21,408 nucleotides of DNA from DATCYX01 sp037444705 (GTDB lineage Bacteria; Chloroflexota; Anaerolineae; Anaerolineales; UBA4823), in NCBI GenBank assembly GCA_037444705.1, contig JBBILY010000034.1, positions 1 to 21,408 of the forward strand. Direction: 5' to 3'. Of the stretch, positions 1 through 8,296 are shown in pieces. Within the stretch, counting starts at the first letter, position 1. Each line of letters opens with the position of its first letter. A model generated the notes under the pieces. It worked only from the letters and a program-made list of their open reading frames with translations. It was not told the DNA's origin and did not search any database. The position numbers and the translations under genes are program-made.

Positions 1-170
1 AAGCGGCACGCTGGCACTGACGGCAATCCCGCCTTCCCTGACCCTGGGCTATTGAACCCGCTTCAAAGCGCAGCCGTGCGGTGGTTAAAGGTTATTTAGC
101 AACATGGTATCAGCGGCCTATTAGATGTCGCGCCGCCGTTGAGGTAGTCACGGCACATAGGGGTGGTTGT
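1..170. other. Left edge without an assignable gene
   Basis: No gene can be supported here. One plus-strand frame runs open from the window edge to a TGA at 51-53 and would encode a 17-residue tail (ending in PSLTLGY) with mostly G or C in third codon positions, so it may be the end of a gene lying to the left and convergent with the GNAT gene. A second frame is open to a TAG at 97-99. Neither tail carries a recognisable motif. Between them and the GNAT stop I see no terminator: a weak GCGGC/GCCGC pairing with a 14-base loop lacks a T-run. Confidence 0.3.
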
Positions 171-662
171 CTATTGGGTGTCCTCCTCCGCTTCCCGCAC
201 CATGCCCAACAACCCTTCATATACCAGCCCCGTAACCTCAACCAGACGAACCAGAGCCAGCAGGTGACGAAAATAAGGCGTCAAGGTCTCTCTCTGGGCT
301 ACGCTAAAACCAAATTTCTCATAGAAAGGACGCAATCCGCTGCGACACGTCAGATAGAACCGACCATGATGGGAGGAAATCAATCTATCCATGATCGCCC
401 GCGCCACGCCCCGACCGCGCCACTCCGGCACCACGGCAATCGAAGCCAATTCGTATGAGCCATCACGGTGGGCCTTAATCTGACCACAACCAATAATCTT
501 GTCCTGCCCATCCACTGCGACGATAAAACGCCGCCAATCCAGGCCGGTCGGGTTAATTTTCACAGCATGAATCAGAGCACGGATGGCCTCAAAATCTGAA
601 GCGTTGGCGGCGCGCATACTGAAACCTGGTGATGGGGATGGATTAAGAGGGTTTGTATCCAC
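171..662 (-). CDS. GNAT-family N-acetyltransferase
   Basis: This is a 163-residue protein of the GNAT fold, which transfers an acyl group from acyl-CoA to an amine; the substrate cannot be told. The acetyl-CoA binding signature (motif A) is visible at about residues 72-90, VVPEWRGRGVARAI, following the strand ELASIAVV, and a C-terminal FYEKFGF motif matches the usual GNAT motif B region. About 30 further residues (LVRLVEVTGLVYEGLL onwards) extend past the core. The start is uncertain: the longest frame begins at a GTG (660-662), 12 bases after the upstream hydrolase stop, but residue 16 is an ATG (615-617) directly before MRAANASDFEAI, the usual beginning of a GNAT domain; neither has a strong ribosome binding site. 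It is the last gene of a minus-strand run behind the sensor and hydrolase. Confidence 0.85.
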   Translation of the reverse strand: MDTNPLNPSPSPGFSMRAANASDFEAIRALIHAVKINPTGLDWRRFIVAVDGQDKIIGCGQIKAHRDGSYELASIAVVPEWRGRGVARAIMDRLISSHHGRFYLTCRSGLRPFYEKFGFSVAQRETLTPYFRHLLALVRLVEVTGLVYEGLLGMVREAEEDTQ

Positions 663-674
663 AGCCTGTGCGGC

Positions 675-1553
675 TCATCTCAAGGATTGGGCAAAGTTGG
701 CGATTAATGCGGCTAACTGGCGTGGGCGTTGTAAGGGCACGTCGTGAATTGTGTCTTCCAACCATTGTACCTGACCCTGCCTAAGGAGGCGTTGTGCCTG
801 CTTCAAGCCTCGTTCCTTGAGCCGTAAAAACTCGTCTTCTTCAGGGTTGCGTGGCGCTGGGGGTCGGGCGGGGAGCAATAAAACCGCGCAATTCAGGCGC
901 GCAAAACACTCATAAGTCTTAAAATCCCACATGGCGCGGATAATCTGCATATGGTGCTCAAAGCGCAAGCGGGGATAAATAGTCTCATCCGCCGAAATCT
1001 CAAAGTTAGCCAGGATAATCTCCACCGCCTCTGGATGGGGTTGCCACCCACGATGGCGGCTATTCAGGAGTTCGAGGAAGGTTTTCAGGGGCATTCCAGC
1101 CAGTCGTGGTGGGGTCAGGCGCTGGCGGATCTCCTCCCACCCCAGGCCCGAGTCATCCAGTTGCGTCATGCCTCCATCCACCAACACCACACCCCGAGGG
1201 GCATACTTGCCCATTCTGAAGCGCGAGGCATAGGCCAAGGCAATCATCGCCCCCCACGAATGCCCGACCAACAGTGGCCTTTCCAATTCCAGTTGTTCCA
1301 AAAAAGCTGCCAGGTCGGTCGTCAATACCTCAAAACCGTAATCACCATTCGGTTTGTCGCTCAGGCCGTGGCCGCGCAGATCCGGGGCATAAATCACGAA
1401 CCCATCCTCAGCCAGATAGGGTGCAGTCAGCTCCCAGATGCGCGCATTTGACGCCAGCCCATGCAGTAAGACCAAAGGTTGGCCTTTGCCCCGCACATTC
1501 CAGTATAGATAATGATAGCGCAATTGATTCACCAATAGATATGAGGATGACAA
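675..1553 (-). CDS. Alpha/beta hydrolase fold protein
   Basis: This 292-residue protein belongs to the alpha/beta hydrolase superfamily, probably acting on an ester, lactone or related small substrate in the cytoplasm. The oxyanion-hole motif LLHGLAS is at residues 29-35, the DLRGHGLSD loop at 58-66, the nucleophile elbow GHSWGA places Ser99, and the likely catalytic His270 is in DTIHDVP. The acid is less clear: the strand that usually ends in Asp reads AVLLLPARPPAP with no Asp, so Asp126 (VVLVDGG) may serve instead. No signal peptide is seen. Translation appears to start at TTG (1551-1553), because GGAG at 1561-1564 lies seven bases upstream and abuts the TGA of the preceding sensor gene, implying translational coupling to it. 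The substrate is unknown. Confidence 0.85.
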   Translation of the reverse strand: MSSSYLLVNQLRYHYLYWNVRGKGQPLVLLHGLASNARIWELTAPYLAEDGFVIYAPDLRGHGLSDKPNGDYGFEVLTTDLAAFLEQLELERPLLVGHSWGAMIALAYASRFRMGKYAPRGVVLVDGGMTQLDDSGLGWEEIRQRLTPPRLAGMPLKTFLELLNSRHRGWQPHPEAVEIILANFEISADETIYPRLRFEHHMQIIRAMWDFKTYECFARLNCAVLLLPARPPAPRNPEEDEFLRLKERGLKQAQRLLRQGQVQWLEDTIHDVPLQRPRQLAALIANFAQSLR

Positions 1554-1557
1554 GTCT

Positions 1558-4500
1558 TCACTCCGAAGCGATGATCTTCATAAAAACTCTAACGACCTCT
1601 GGGTCAAAGTGCTTACCGTTCTGCTCACGGATGTATTCCAACGCTGCCTGCCTGCTCCAAGCAGGGCGGTAGGGACGATCAGAGGTCAGGGCATCCCATA
1701 CATCCACCACGGCGAAAATGCGCGCTGCCAGTGGAATTTGTTCGCCTTTGAGGCCACGCGGATAGCCCGTGCCATCCCACTTCTCATGATGGCAATAGGG
1801 GATATCTAAAGCCGGGCGTAAATACTCGATAGGGTATAACATCTCATAGGCGTAGACGGGATGCTTGCGCATGATCTCCCATTCTTCTTCAGTTAATGGG
1901 CCAGGTTTGAGCAAGATGACATCTGGGATCCCCATTTTACCAATGTCATGCAATAATGCCCCGCGACGCACATGCACCAGTTCTGCATCGCTCATGCCCA
2001 TCGCGCCCCCCAGGTTCAATGTCATCTGGGTTACTCTTTGGGTGTGGCCTTCGGTTTCTTTATCCCGCAGATCCAGGGCACGCGACCACCCCTCGATGGT
2101 AGTGTCGTATGCTCGCATCAGTTCAAGATTAGACCGCTGCAGACCGTTGAAGAGTTGGGCATTCTCAATTGCAATGGCCGCCTGAGCTGCCAGGGCCTCC
2201 AAAAACGCCAGCCACTCCTGGCTGATGTTTAAAGGAGAGCGGTTAAACACCTCCAGGACGCCCAGCAACTGCCCTTTAGCGATCATCGGAACTGCGATAT
2301 AGGATATAAACCCTTCCGCTGCGAGCAAATCCTTGCGCACAAATTCAGCCTCCTGACGCAGGTCTTGGATGCTTACAAGGCTACGCTCCAGGGCAACCCG
2401 TCCAGCGATCCCCTCGCCCAGACGCAATCGCGTGCGCTCAATCGTTCGCGTCCGAAAGCCACGCGCAGCTGCATAGTTCAATTCTTGCAAGTAAGGATTA
2501 TAGAGCAACACAGCCGCGGCGTCCACGCTCAGCCGTCCTGTGACTTGATCCAGCAACACGCTCAACGAGACACGCGGATCAAGGCTGCTGGTGATCGCCA
2601 TATCAATTTTGCGCAAAGCCTCAATGCGCTCCAGGCGATTAGCGGTTTCTTCATAGAGGCGGGCGTTTTCAATGATCAGGGCTGCCGTGGAAGCCATAGT
2701 TGAAAGGACATTCAAATCATGTTCGTCGAAAGCAGCTTTGCGTGTGCTATTTTGGAGTGCAATCACCCCAATTGTTCGTTCATGGACGATAAGGGGCACC
2801 GCCATGGCGCTCAGCACCCGCATCAATTCTTCGATCTCACCCTGGTAACGCACTTTTGGCTCGGCTTGCGCATCAGCGATGATCAAGCCGCGTCGCTGGT
2901 GAAAAGCCAAGGCAATATAACCCAACTCAGAAGGGAAGCGTACGTCCCGAATGCGCCTATCGGCATAACCTTTTAGCGAGCGAAGTTGCAATTCGCCTCG
3001 TTCGTCAGCCAATAGGATGAAACCTTTTTCGGCCGCAGGTACAGCATGGATGGCTGCCAACAGTAAGCGGTCCAACAGGAATTGCAGTTCCAAAGACTCA
3101 GCCAACGCATAAGCGATTTGGGCCTGCGCCTCCACCTCACGCTCGTGGCGTGTCCGCTCGGTGATATCGGAAACGATCGTTGCAAATTGTCCTTCCGCCG
3201 GTTTGTAAGCCAGGACGCTATAATATTTGCCTAATGGCGAGGCGAACTGTTCATAGACAATTGGCTGGCCACTGCGAACCACCTGCCCATGGGTCCCAAC
3301 CCAGGCCGCTTCAATTTCGGGCAATACCTGGCGGACAGTCTTGCCCAGAATATCATCCGCCTTAAGCCCGGTCAATCGCTCAAAGGCAGGATTGACGGAC
3401 AGAAAACGATAATCCACAGCATTGCCCTCTTCATCCCAGATCATTTCGTGGACAGCGAAGCCCTGGGGTAGATTTTCAAATAGCAGGCGGTAATTACGTT
3501 GCGCGCTTTCCAGGCTCTCAGCCATTGAATCGAAAGCACGCGCCAGTTGACTGAGCTCGTCTCTGCCAGGCGGGATCGCAGTGCGGGCGCTTAAATCGCC
3601 CTGAGCCATGCGCCGCGTAGCCCTCAACAAACTGTGGATCGGCCGCAATAAGAACACCTCTCCGCCCAGCCAGGCGGCCAACAAACCCAGCACAGCCGCC
3701 CCGCCCAAAATGCCCAGGTTAATCCACAGCATCCGCCCGGATTCGGCGTACACCTGCGAGACGGGCAATCCCACCAAGACATAGGCACCAGGTGTCCCAT
3801 CTACGAGCAGAGGGGTATAGGCGTATAAACGCATCACCCCATCCACACCTGGCGCTTCTGCCATGCCCTCTTTGGAGGTTGCCAAGGCCTGAGAGACCAC
3901 AGATTGTTCCGACGCCACCTTGCCTAACCAGGCTTCACCTCCGGGTTGCCGAGCCAGAATCCGCCCCTGGCGATCTACAACTGTATAAACCGCCTCTGGG
4001 GGCAGAGTGGCAGCCTGGGCAAGTTTATCCAACCAACTCAGATCGAGAGCCGCGAAGGCAACCGCGACCACCTGATTATCTGCATCCAGGATCGGATGGC
4101 TGAAGACGATCACCGCCTTGCCGGTAATGCGCCCGATTTGATAATCGCCACTGGCAAAAGCGCGGCTTTGCACAGCGCGGATGAACCAGGCGCGGTCAGC
4201 GACATTCACCGCAGTGGTCGTAGGCACAGCCGAACAGTAAACATTCCCATTGGCGTCCGTCACACCCAAATTGGCAAAAACCGGGTGGAGAGGCAGGAGA
4301 CGTGCGAGCAAGGCATTGCAGGCTTCAACCTGCCCTGGCCAAAGTTCGGGCAGTTCGACCAGTGTGGTTAGCAATTGACGCGCGCTGGCAATGAGGGTTT
4401 TGTGTTCGCTGGCTGCCACATGCACTAGGCTGAGGACTTGTTCCTGGGCACGACGCCGTGCCTCTACTGTTTCACGGCTGGCGTTGTAGACCGCCAGTCC

Positions 4501-4572
4501 AATCGCCGGTAATGCGGCTAACAAAACCAGCAAAACCAGGATAGAACGGAGACTGAAGAGAAATGACCTCAT
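1558..4572 (-). CDS. Membrane sensor with dCache, HAMP, PAS, two GAF and HD-GYP domains
   Basis: This 1004-residue receptor is predicted to hydrolyse cyclic di-GMP in response to an external ligand. In order: transmembrane helix about 8-29; extracytoplasmic dCache-type sensor about 35-275 (DRAWFIRAV and the FSHPILD strand are typical); second helix about 281-305; HAMP about 305-358; PAS about 359-478 ending in IVSDITERTRHE; GAF about 492-638; GAF about 660-806; HD-GYP about 815-1004. All HD-GYP signatures are intact: GHTQRVT (843), HDIGKMGIPD (875), KHPVY (904), HHEKWDGTGYPRGLKG (928) and the VVDVWDALTSDRPYR region (955). The ATG at 4570-4572 has AGAGG five bases upstream. It lies 115 bases after gatB and four bases before the hydrolase gene, which may be its partner. 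There is no GGDEF domain. The ligands are unknown. Confidence 0.93.
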   Translation of the reverse strand: MRSFLFSLRSILVLLVLLAALPAIGLAVYNASRETVEARRRAQEQVLSLVHVAASEHKTLIASARQLLTTLVELPELWPGQVEACNALLARLLPLHPVFANLGVTDANGNVYCSAVPTTTAVNVADRAWFIRAVQSRAFASGDYQIGRITGKAVIVFSHPILDADNQVVAVAFAALDLSWLDKLAQAATLPPEAVYTVVDRQGRILARQPGGEAWLGKVASEQSVVSQALATSKEGMAEAPGVDGVMRLYAYTPLLVDGTPGAYVLVGLPVSQVYAESGRMLWINLGILGGAAVLGLLAAWLGGEVFLLRPIHSLLRATRRMAQGDLSARTAIPPGRDELSQLARAFDSMAESLESAQRNYRLLFENLPQGFAVHEMIWDEEGNAVDYRFLSVNPAFERLTGLKADDILGKTVRQVLPEIEAAWVGTHGQVVRSGQPIVYEQFASPLGKYYSVLAYKPAEGQFATIVSDITERTRHEREVEAQAQIAYALAESLELQFLLDRLLLAAIHAVPAAEKGFILLADERGELQLRSLKGYADRRIRDVRFPSELGYIALAFHQRRGLIIADAQAEPKVRYQGEIEELMRVLSAMAVPLIVHERTIGVIALQNSTRKAAFDEHDLNVLSTMASTAALIIENARLYEETANRLERIEALRKIDMAITSSLDPRVSLSVLLDQVTGRLSVDAAAVLLYNPYLQELNYAAARGFRTRTIERTRLRLGEGIAGRVALERSLVSIQDLRQEAEFVRKDLLAAEGFISYIAVPMIAKGQLLGVLEVFNRSPLNISQEWLAFLEALAAQAAIAIENAQLFNGLQRSNLELMRAYDTTIEGWSRALDLRDKETEGHTQRVTQMTLNLGGAMGMSDAELVHVRRGALLHDIGKMGIPDVILLKPGPLTEEEWEIMRKHPVYAYEMLYPIEYLRPALDIPYCHHEKWDGTGYPRGLKGEQIPLAARIFAVVDVWDALTSDRPYRPAWSRQAALEYIREQNGKHFDPEVVRVFMKIIASE

Positions 4573-4648
4573 AAACGCCTCTGTTTTACCTCTTGGCGCA
4601 ATGGGAGAAAGCAGTGCTAGCAGGAAATGGCGATCCCTAAGGGAATAA

Positions 4649-4675
4649 AACCCTCAACAAGGCAAGAACAGGGTT
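4649..4675 (-). terminator. Weak terminator-like hairpin after gatB
   Basis: On the minus strand, AACCCT (4675-4670) can pair with AGGGTT (4654-4649) around a 15-base loop, and the 3' side continues as TTATT, giving a short T-rich tail. It sits just downstream of the gatB stop and ahead of the HD-GYP sensor gene, where a partial stop between the gatCAB operon and the sensor would make sense. The stem is only six pairs, so this is a weak candidate. Confidence 0.3.
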
Positions 4676-4687
4676 AAACGATGAGTC

Positions 4688-6133
4688 TCATGCCTTCTGT
4701 AATAATTCATCCAGGATGGCTTTTGCAATCTGGGGATCGGCTTTTCCGCCAGACTTCTTCATCACCTGACCAACAAACCAACCCATCAGGGTCACTTTGC
4801 CACCTTTATAAGTCGCCACCTGTTCCGGGTTTTCCGCCAATACCGCCCGGCACACAGCCTGAAGCGCCTGGCGATCGCTCACCTTAGCCAGGCCTTCCGC
4901 CTGTACAATCTCGCCAGGCGAATGACCGCTGTTTTCAACCTTTTCCAGCAGCGCTTTAGCGGTATTGGTATTTATTGTGCCCTCATCCACGAGACGGATG
5001 ATCTCTGCCAGATAAGCAGGCGTGAGGCGCAGGTCAGCCGCCAGGATGCCGCGCTCATTGATCATGCGTAACACATCATTGATTAACCAGTTTGATACGC
5101 GCTTGGGGTCGCCACCATAGGCCTGTACTGTGGCTTCAAAGTATTCCGATAGGCTGCGTTCACTGGTCAGGATATCGGCATCATATTCGGGCAAGCCATA
5201 TTGCTCCATGAAGCGGGCGCGCCGCTCTAAGGGCAATTCAGGCAGGCGTTCCAGGATGGCGTTCTTCCAGGCCTCATCAATTCTTAAAGGGAGTAAATCC
5301 GGTTCATGAAAGTAACGATAATCGGCCTCGGTTTCTTTGGAGCGCATCTTACGCAAGACCCCCGCGTCATCATCCCACTGCAGAGTCCAGGCCTCGATGG
5401 CTTTGCCGGCTTCCATCTCGCGTATCTGGCGTTCAATTTCGGTCTGGATGGCCTGGCGCACGGCGACGATCGAATTGACATTTTTGATCTCGGTCTTGGG
5501 GTTGAGATAGGTAGCCCCCTTAGGCCGAATGGAGACATTGGCATCACAGCGCAAATGAGCCTTCTCCATATCCGCCTCGGATACCCCCAACCAGCGCAGT
5601 AACTGGCGCAAGCGGATGATATACTGGGCTGCCTCATCCGCAGAACGCAGATCCGGAGCCGTCACCATCTCCACCAGAGGCACACCACAACGGTTGAAGT
5701 CAATCAAACGGCGTCCGTCCTCGTTCTTGGTCTTTCCCGCATCCTCTTCGATATGCAATTTGTTGATGCGTACGCGACGCACGTATCCCTCTGGCATAGG
5801 AACATCCAGATAGCCCCCGCGTGCCAGAGGCATATCATATTGCGAAATCTGATAACCTTTAGGCAGGTCAGGATAGAAGTAGTTCTTACGATCAAAGTAA
5901 GAGAGCGGCTGAATTTCAGCGTGCATGGCTGCCGCCAATAGCAGCGCTTTCTCCACGGCCGCCTTATTTAACACCGGCAACACACCTGGCAAACCCGTGC
6001 ACACCGGACAGATATTGGTGTTGGGCGGATCGTTCCAGGAATCGGCCTTACACGCACAGAAGATTTTGGTGGTGGTGTTGAGCTGGATGTGAGTTTCCAG
6101 GCCAATGACAGCTTCGTATTCGTATTGGGACAT
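4688..6133 (-). CDS. gatB: Aspartyl/glutamyl-tRNA(Asn/Gln) amidotransferase subunit B
   Basis: GatB binds the mischarged Glu-tRNA(Gln) or Asp-tRNA(Asn), activates its side chain with ATP and receives ammonia from GatA, so making Gln-tRNA or Asn-tRNA. The protein is 481 residues, the usual length. Hallmarks: VIGLETHIQL at the N-terminus, a cysteine pattern FCACKA (Cys26, Cys28) and NICPVCTGLPGV (Cys42, Cys45) consistent with a structural zinc site, and the family signature FDRKNYFYPDLPKGYQISQY at 80-99. The C-terminal roughly 150 residues form the helical and YqeY-like tail that contacts tRNA, with GWFVGQVMKKSGGKADP near the end. The ATG start at 6131-6133 has only a weak ribosome binding site (TAGAGA). 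It is the third gene of gatC-gatA-gatB, 78 bases after gatA. Identification is secure. Confidence 0.97.
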   Translation of the reverse strand: MSQYEYEAVIGLETHIQLNTTTKIFCACKADSWNDPPNTNICPVCTGLPGVLPVLNKAAVEKALLLAAAMHAEIQPLSYFDRKNYFYPDLPKGYQISQYDMPLARGGYLDVPMPEGYVRRVRINKLHIEEDAGKTKNEDGRRLIDFNRCGVPLVEMVTAPDLRSADEAAQYIIRLRQLLRWLGVSEADMEKAHLRCDANVSIRPKGATYLNPKTEIKNVNSIVAVRQAIQTEIERQIREMEAGKAIEAWTLQWDDDAGVLRKMRSKETEADYRYFHEPDLLPLRIDEAWKNAILERLPELPLERRARFMEQYGLPEYDADILTSERSLSEYFEATVQAYGGDPKRVSNWLINDVLRMINERGILAADLRLTPAYLAEIIRLVDEGTINTNTAKALLEKVENSGHSPGEIVQAEGLAKVSDRQALQAVCRAVLAENPEQVATYKGGKVTLMGWFVGQVMKKSGGKADPQIAKAILDELLQKA

Positions 6134-6211
6134 AGATATCTCTACAATAGGTTAACTCTCATCACATATTTTAACCAAAAAGGCGCGCACACCCATAATC
6201 CTCAGTAGTTC

Positions 6212-7813
6212 TTAAGTACCAGCCAGGATTGGGGGTCTCTTGCGCCGCCATTCGTCGGTCTCGGTCACCATTTCATAGGCACGGCCGATACGCAATAGGG
6301 TTGCCTCGGAGAAATCCGGGCCTAATAACTGAATGCCAATAGGTAGCCCCTGATGATCAAAACCGGCCGGTAGAGAAAGCCCGGGCACACCGGCATGGTT
6401 GGCGGGGACGGTCAATTGATCAGAGTACTGCATCAGCACTGAATCACCATAAATTGCACCCAGGGGGAAAGCAGTGGTGGGTGTGGTCGGAGTAAGCAGT
6501 GCCTGCAGACGGTAGCGTCCCTGAGGGTCAAAAATCTGCTCGAAGTCGCGGCGGATCAGGGTGCGCACGCGCAGGGCACGCACATAGTATTGCTGGCTAT
6601 ACTGAGCCGCGCTGACGTACATCCCCATCAGGATACGCAATTTGGGTTGCAGGCCAAAACCCTGGCCGCGTGTCTTCCGGTACATTTCGTGCAGGTCTTT
6701 CACCGCCTCGGGGGTGCGATAGCCATATTTAACCCCATCGTAGCGGTGCAAATTTGATGCCGCCTCTACCCGTGAGATGACGAAATATGCCGGAATGCCA
6801 TAGCGCGTGTGCGGCATGGGCACATCGTCCACGATGTCTGCTCCCATCTCTGCCAGGCGACCCGCGGCCCGTAACACCGCATCCTTGATCTCCGCGGCAA
6901 TGGGTTCTTCTCGCAATTCACCGCTCTGGGCGTCGAAGTATGTGATGCGGAAATAATCGGGAGAAAGGCCAATGCGCATGCCGCGCACCCCACGTTTCAG
7001 GTCTTTCAGATAATCTGGCACTGGCACATTTGCCGCAGTGCTATCATGGGGATCAGGCCCGGCAATCACCTTGAGCATCAGGGCCACATCGGTCACATCC
7101 CTGCCTAAGGGGCCGGGGCAATCCAGCGAAGAACCAAAGGCGATCAGACCATAACGCGAGACGCGCCCGTAGGTGGGCTTCAAACCCACTACACCACAAA
7201 AAGCCGCCGGCTGGCGCACCGAACCGGCTGTATCGGTGCCCAGCGAAAGGGCACCTTCGCCAGCGGCAACAGCCGCGGCGCTTCCCCCCGAAGAGCCACC
7301 CGGCACACGCCTCAAATCCCAGGGGTTGCGCGGCGTCGGCTTAAAGGCTGACGACTCATTTGAAGAGCCATATGTGAATTCATCCAGATTAACCTTGCCC
7401 AACATCACCCCGCCGGCCGCCTCCATGCGCGCAACCGGGGTGGCCGTATATGGGGCGACGAAATTAGCCAGAATGCGCGACCCGGCTGTGGATAAAGTGC
7501 CCCGGACACAAAAGATATCCTTCACGGTAAAAGGCACTCCAGCCAGAGGGCCCACTTCCTCCCCTCTTGCTATGCGGCGGTCAATCTCTTCCGCCTGAGC
7601 GCGGGCGCGCCCCTCGGTCAGGGTGATAAAGGCGTGGATTTTACCGTTGGTATCCGCTTGCCCAGACTCTTGCCCTTCATCCACTAGCCGTCCAGGTTCA
7701 CCATCCACCGTGGCAATGCGTTTAAGCGTCGCCTCCAACAGTTCTACCGCGGAGATTTGGCGCAGGCGGATATTTTCTACAAGCACGTGTACAGGAAGAT
7801 CACAAAGTTCCAT
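6212..7813 (-). CDS. gatA: Aspartyl/glutamyl-tRNA(Asn/Gln) amidotransferase subunit A
   Basis: GatA is the glutaminase of the GatCAB complex and releases ammonia for the tRNA-bound transamidation. It belongs to the amidase signature family and shows the Ser-cisSer-Lys triad: Lys98 in FTVKDIF, Ser174 in GGSSGGSAAA and nucleophile Ser198 in TDTAGSVRQPA. The usual motif is TDTGGS, so one glycine is alanine here. At 533 residues it is about 45 longer than common GatA; a 19-residue hydrophilic insert lies at 39-57, between VDG and KIHAF, and about a dozen extra residues fall near 295-310 (ITYFDAQSGELREEP). The rest, such as CGVVGLKPTYGRVSRYGL, is canonical. The ATG at 7811-7813 has AGGA seven bases upstream. 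It lies 39 bases after gatC. Confidence 0.96.
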   Translation of the reverse strand: MELCDLPVHVLVENIRLRQISAVELLEATLKRIATVDGEPGRLVDEGQESGQADTNGKIHAFITLTEGRARAQAEEIDRRIARGEEVGPLAGVPFTVKDIFCVRGTLSTAGSRILANFVAPYTATPVARMEAAGGVMLGKVNLDEFTYGSSNESSAFKPTPRNPWDLRRVPGGSSGGSAAAVAAGEGALSLGTDTAGSVRQPAAFCGVVGLKPTYGRVSRYGLIAFGSSLDCPGPLGRDVTDVALMLKVIAGPDPHDSTAANVPVPDYLKDLKRGVRGMRIGLSPDYFRITYFDAQSGELREEPIAAEIKDAVLRAAGRLAEMGADIVDDVPMPHTRYGIPAYFVISRVEAASNLHRYDGVKYGYRTPEAVKDLHEMYRKTRGQGFGLQPKLRILMGMYVSAAQYSQQYYVRALRVRTLIRRDFEQIFDPQGRYRLQALLTPTTPTTAFPLGAIYGDSVLMQYSDQLTVPANHAGVPGLSLPAGFDHQGLPIGIQLLGPDFSEATLLRIGRAYEMVTETDEWRRKRPPILAGT

Positions 7814-7852
7814 ATAGAAATCCTAATCTCAACTCCAGAAGGGTTCGATGGC

Positions 7853-8170
7853 TTATATTTCCGTGTGGGGAATATCGGGCACGACAATATAGCCCGCCTC
7901 GGTTTGCGGCGCCTGAGCCAGTATTTCATGGGCATCAGGGTAAGGCTGCCAGGTATCCTCCCGAATCGAGGGGGCAATCTCTGCCGTATAGGGCACGCCA
8001 TGAGAGGTGACCGGCGTATCCGCTTCAAGGGGAATGGCTTCCAGTTCATGGATGGCTTTTAACTGGTTATTCAATTCACGCCGCAGGTATTCTGCCTCTT
8101 GCGGTGAAAGTTCCAAAGCGGCTAACAAAACGAGATGTTCAAATAACTCAGGGGTAATCTCTTCCGCCAT
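7853..8170 (-). CDS. gatC: Aspartyl/glutamyl-tRNA(Asn/Gln) amidotransferase subunit C
   Basis: GatC is the small belt-like subunit that wraps and stabilises the GatA-GatB interface. The protein is 105 residues, normal for the family. It begins MAEEITPELFEHLVLLAALEL, with the amphipathic helix AEYLRRELNNQLKAIHELEAI (about 26-46) and the conserved stretch PVTSHGVP followed by IREDTWQP, which matches the family's R-x-D pattern. The frame is open further upstream to 8218, but the ATG at 8168-8170 is preceded by a perfect GGAGG five bases away, and the longer frame would begin inside the probable promoter. It is the first gene of the gatCAB operon, which in bacteria lacking GlnRS or AsnRS is needed for making Gln-tRNA or Asn-tRNA. 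Confidence 0.94.
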   Translation of the reverse strand: MAEEITPELFEHLVLLAALELSPQEAEYLRRELNNQLKAIHELEAIPLEADTPVTSHGVPYTAEIAPSIREDTWQPYPDAHEILAQAPQTEAGYIVVPDIPHTEI

Positions 8171-8175
8171 TAAAA

Positions 8176-8180
8176 CCTCC
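8176..8180 (-). promoter_or_regulatory. Ribosome binding site fixing the gatC start
   Basis: On the minus strand this is GGAGG, five bases before the ATG at 8168-8170. It rules out the longer upstream frame that would add 16 residues to GatC. Confidence 0.8.
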
Positions 8181-8190
8181 GTGTGAATTA

Positions 8191-8216
8191 GATGATAACT
8201 TCTGTATTCTATCATC
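8191..8216. repeat. Seven-base inverted repeat over the gatC promoter
   Basis: GATGATA at 8191-8197 and TATCATC at 8210-8216 form a perfect inverted repeat with a 12-base spacer. One arm overlaps the candidate gatC -10 element and the other lies at the expected transcription start, which is where a repressor site could act. It could equally form a hairpin at the 5' end of the gatC transcript, or be chance. Confidence 0.35.
8206..8214 (-). promoter_or_regulatory. Candidate extended -10 promoter for gatCAB
   Basis: Read on the minus strand this is TGATAGAAT: a TGn extension followed by TAGAAT, five of six matches to the sigma-70 -10 consensus. Transcription would start near 8199 and leave a leader of about 29 bases with the GGAGG site. 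No good -35 element is found 16-18 bases upstream, which is typical for extended -10 promoters. Confidence 0.42.
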
Positions 8217-8239
8217 ACCCTGGGTAATTGGGCGCGCTT

Positions 8240-8253
8240 GCAGCCTCGGCTGC
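8240..8253. repeat. Palindrome between the divergent promoters
   Basis: GCAGCC-TC-GGCTGC is a 14-base dyad with perfect six-base arms. Its centre lies about 56 bases upstream of the predicted transcription start of the acyl-CoA dehydrogenase and about 47 bases upstream of the predicted gatC start. There is no T-run on either side, so it is not a terminator. It could be a binding site for a dimeric regulator. Confidence 0.35.
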
Positions 8254-8287
8254 TCCTGGCTCAGGCGCTCCGAAACCTTTGCGGGCA

Positions 8288-8296
8288 TGCTATAAT
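8288..8296 (+). promoter_or_regulatory. Extended -10 promoter for the acyl-CoA dehydrogenase operon
   Basis: The sequence TGCTATAAT holds a perfect TATAAT (8291-8296) with the TGn extension. No convincing -35 box is present at 16-18 bases upstream. A start near 8303 leaves a leader of about 27 bases, which contains GGAGG at 8321-8325, five bases before the ATG at 8331. This is the best promoter match I found in the window. Confidence 0.65.

Noticed and set aside
951..1451. Long open frames opposite the hydrolase, sensor, gatA, GT-C and biotin carboxylase genes
   Set aside because: They lie antisense or out of frame to genes with clear family motifs, have no ribosome binding site or recognisable domain, and are expected by chance at this base composition.
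6178..6192. GC-rich stretch plus T-run on the minus strand between gatA and gatB (GGTGTGCGCGCCTTTTT)
   Set aside because: The best stem is only four pairs including a T-G pair, and it would separate gatA from gatB, which need to be made together; not called a terminator.
8171..8218. Longer GatC frame starting at 8218
   Set aside because: It would start inside the candidate promoter and lacks a ribosome binding site, while ATG 8168-8170 has a perfect GGAGG.
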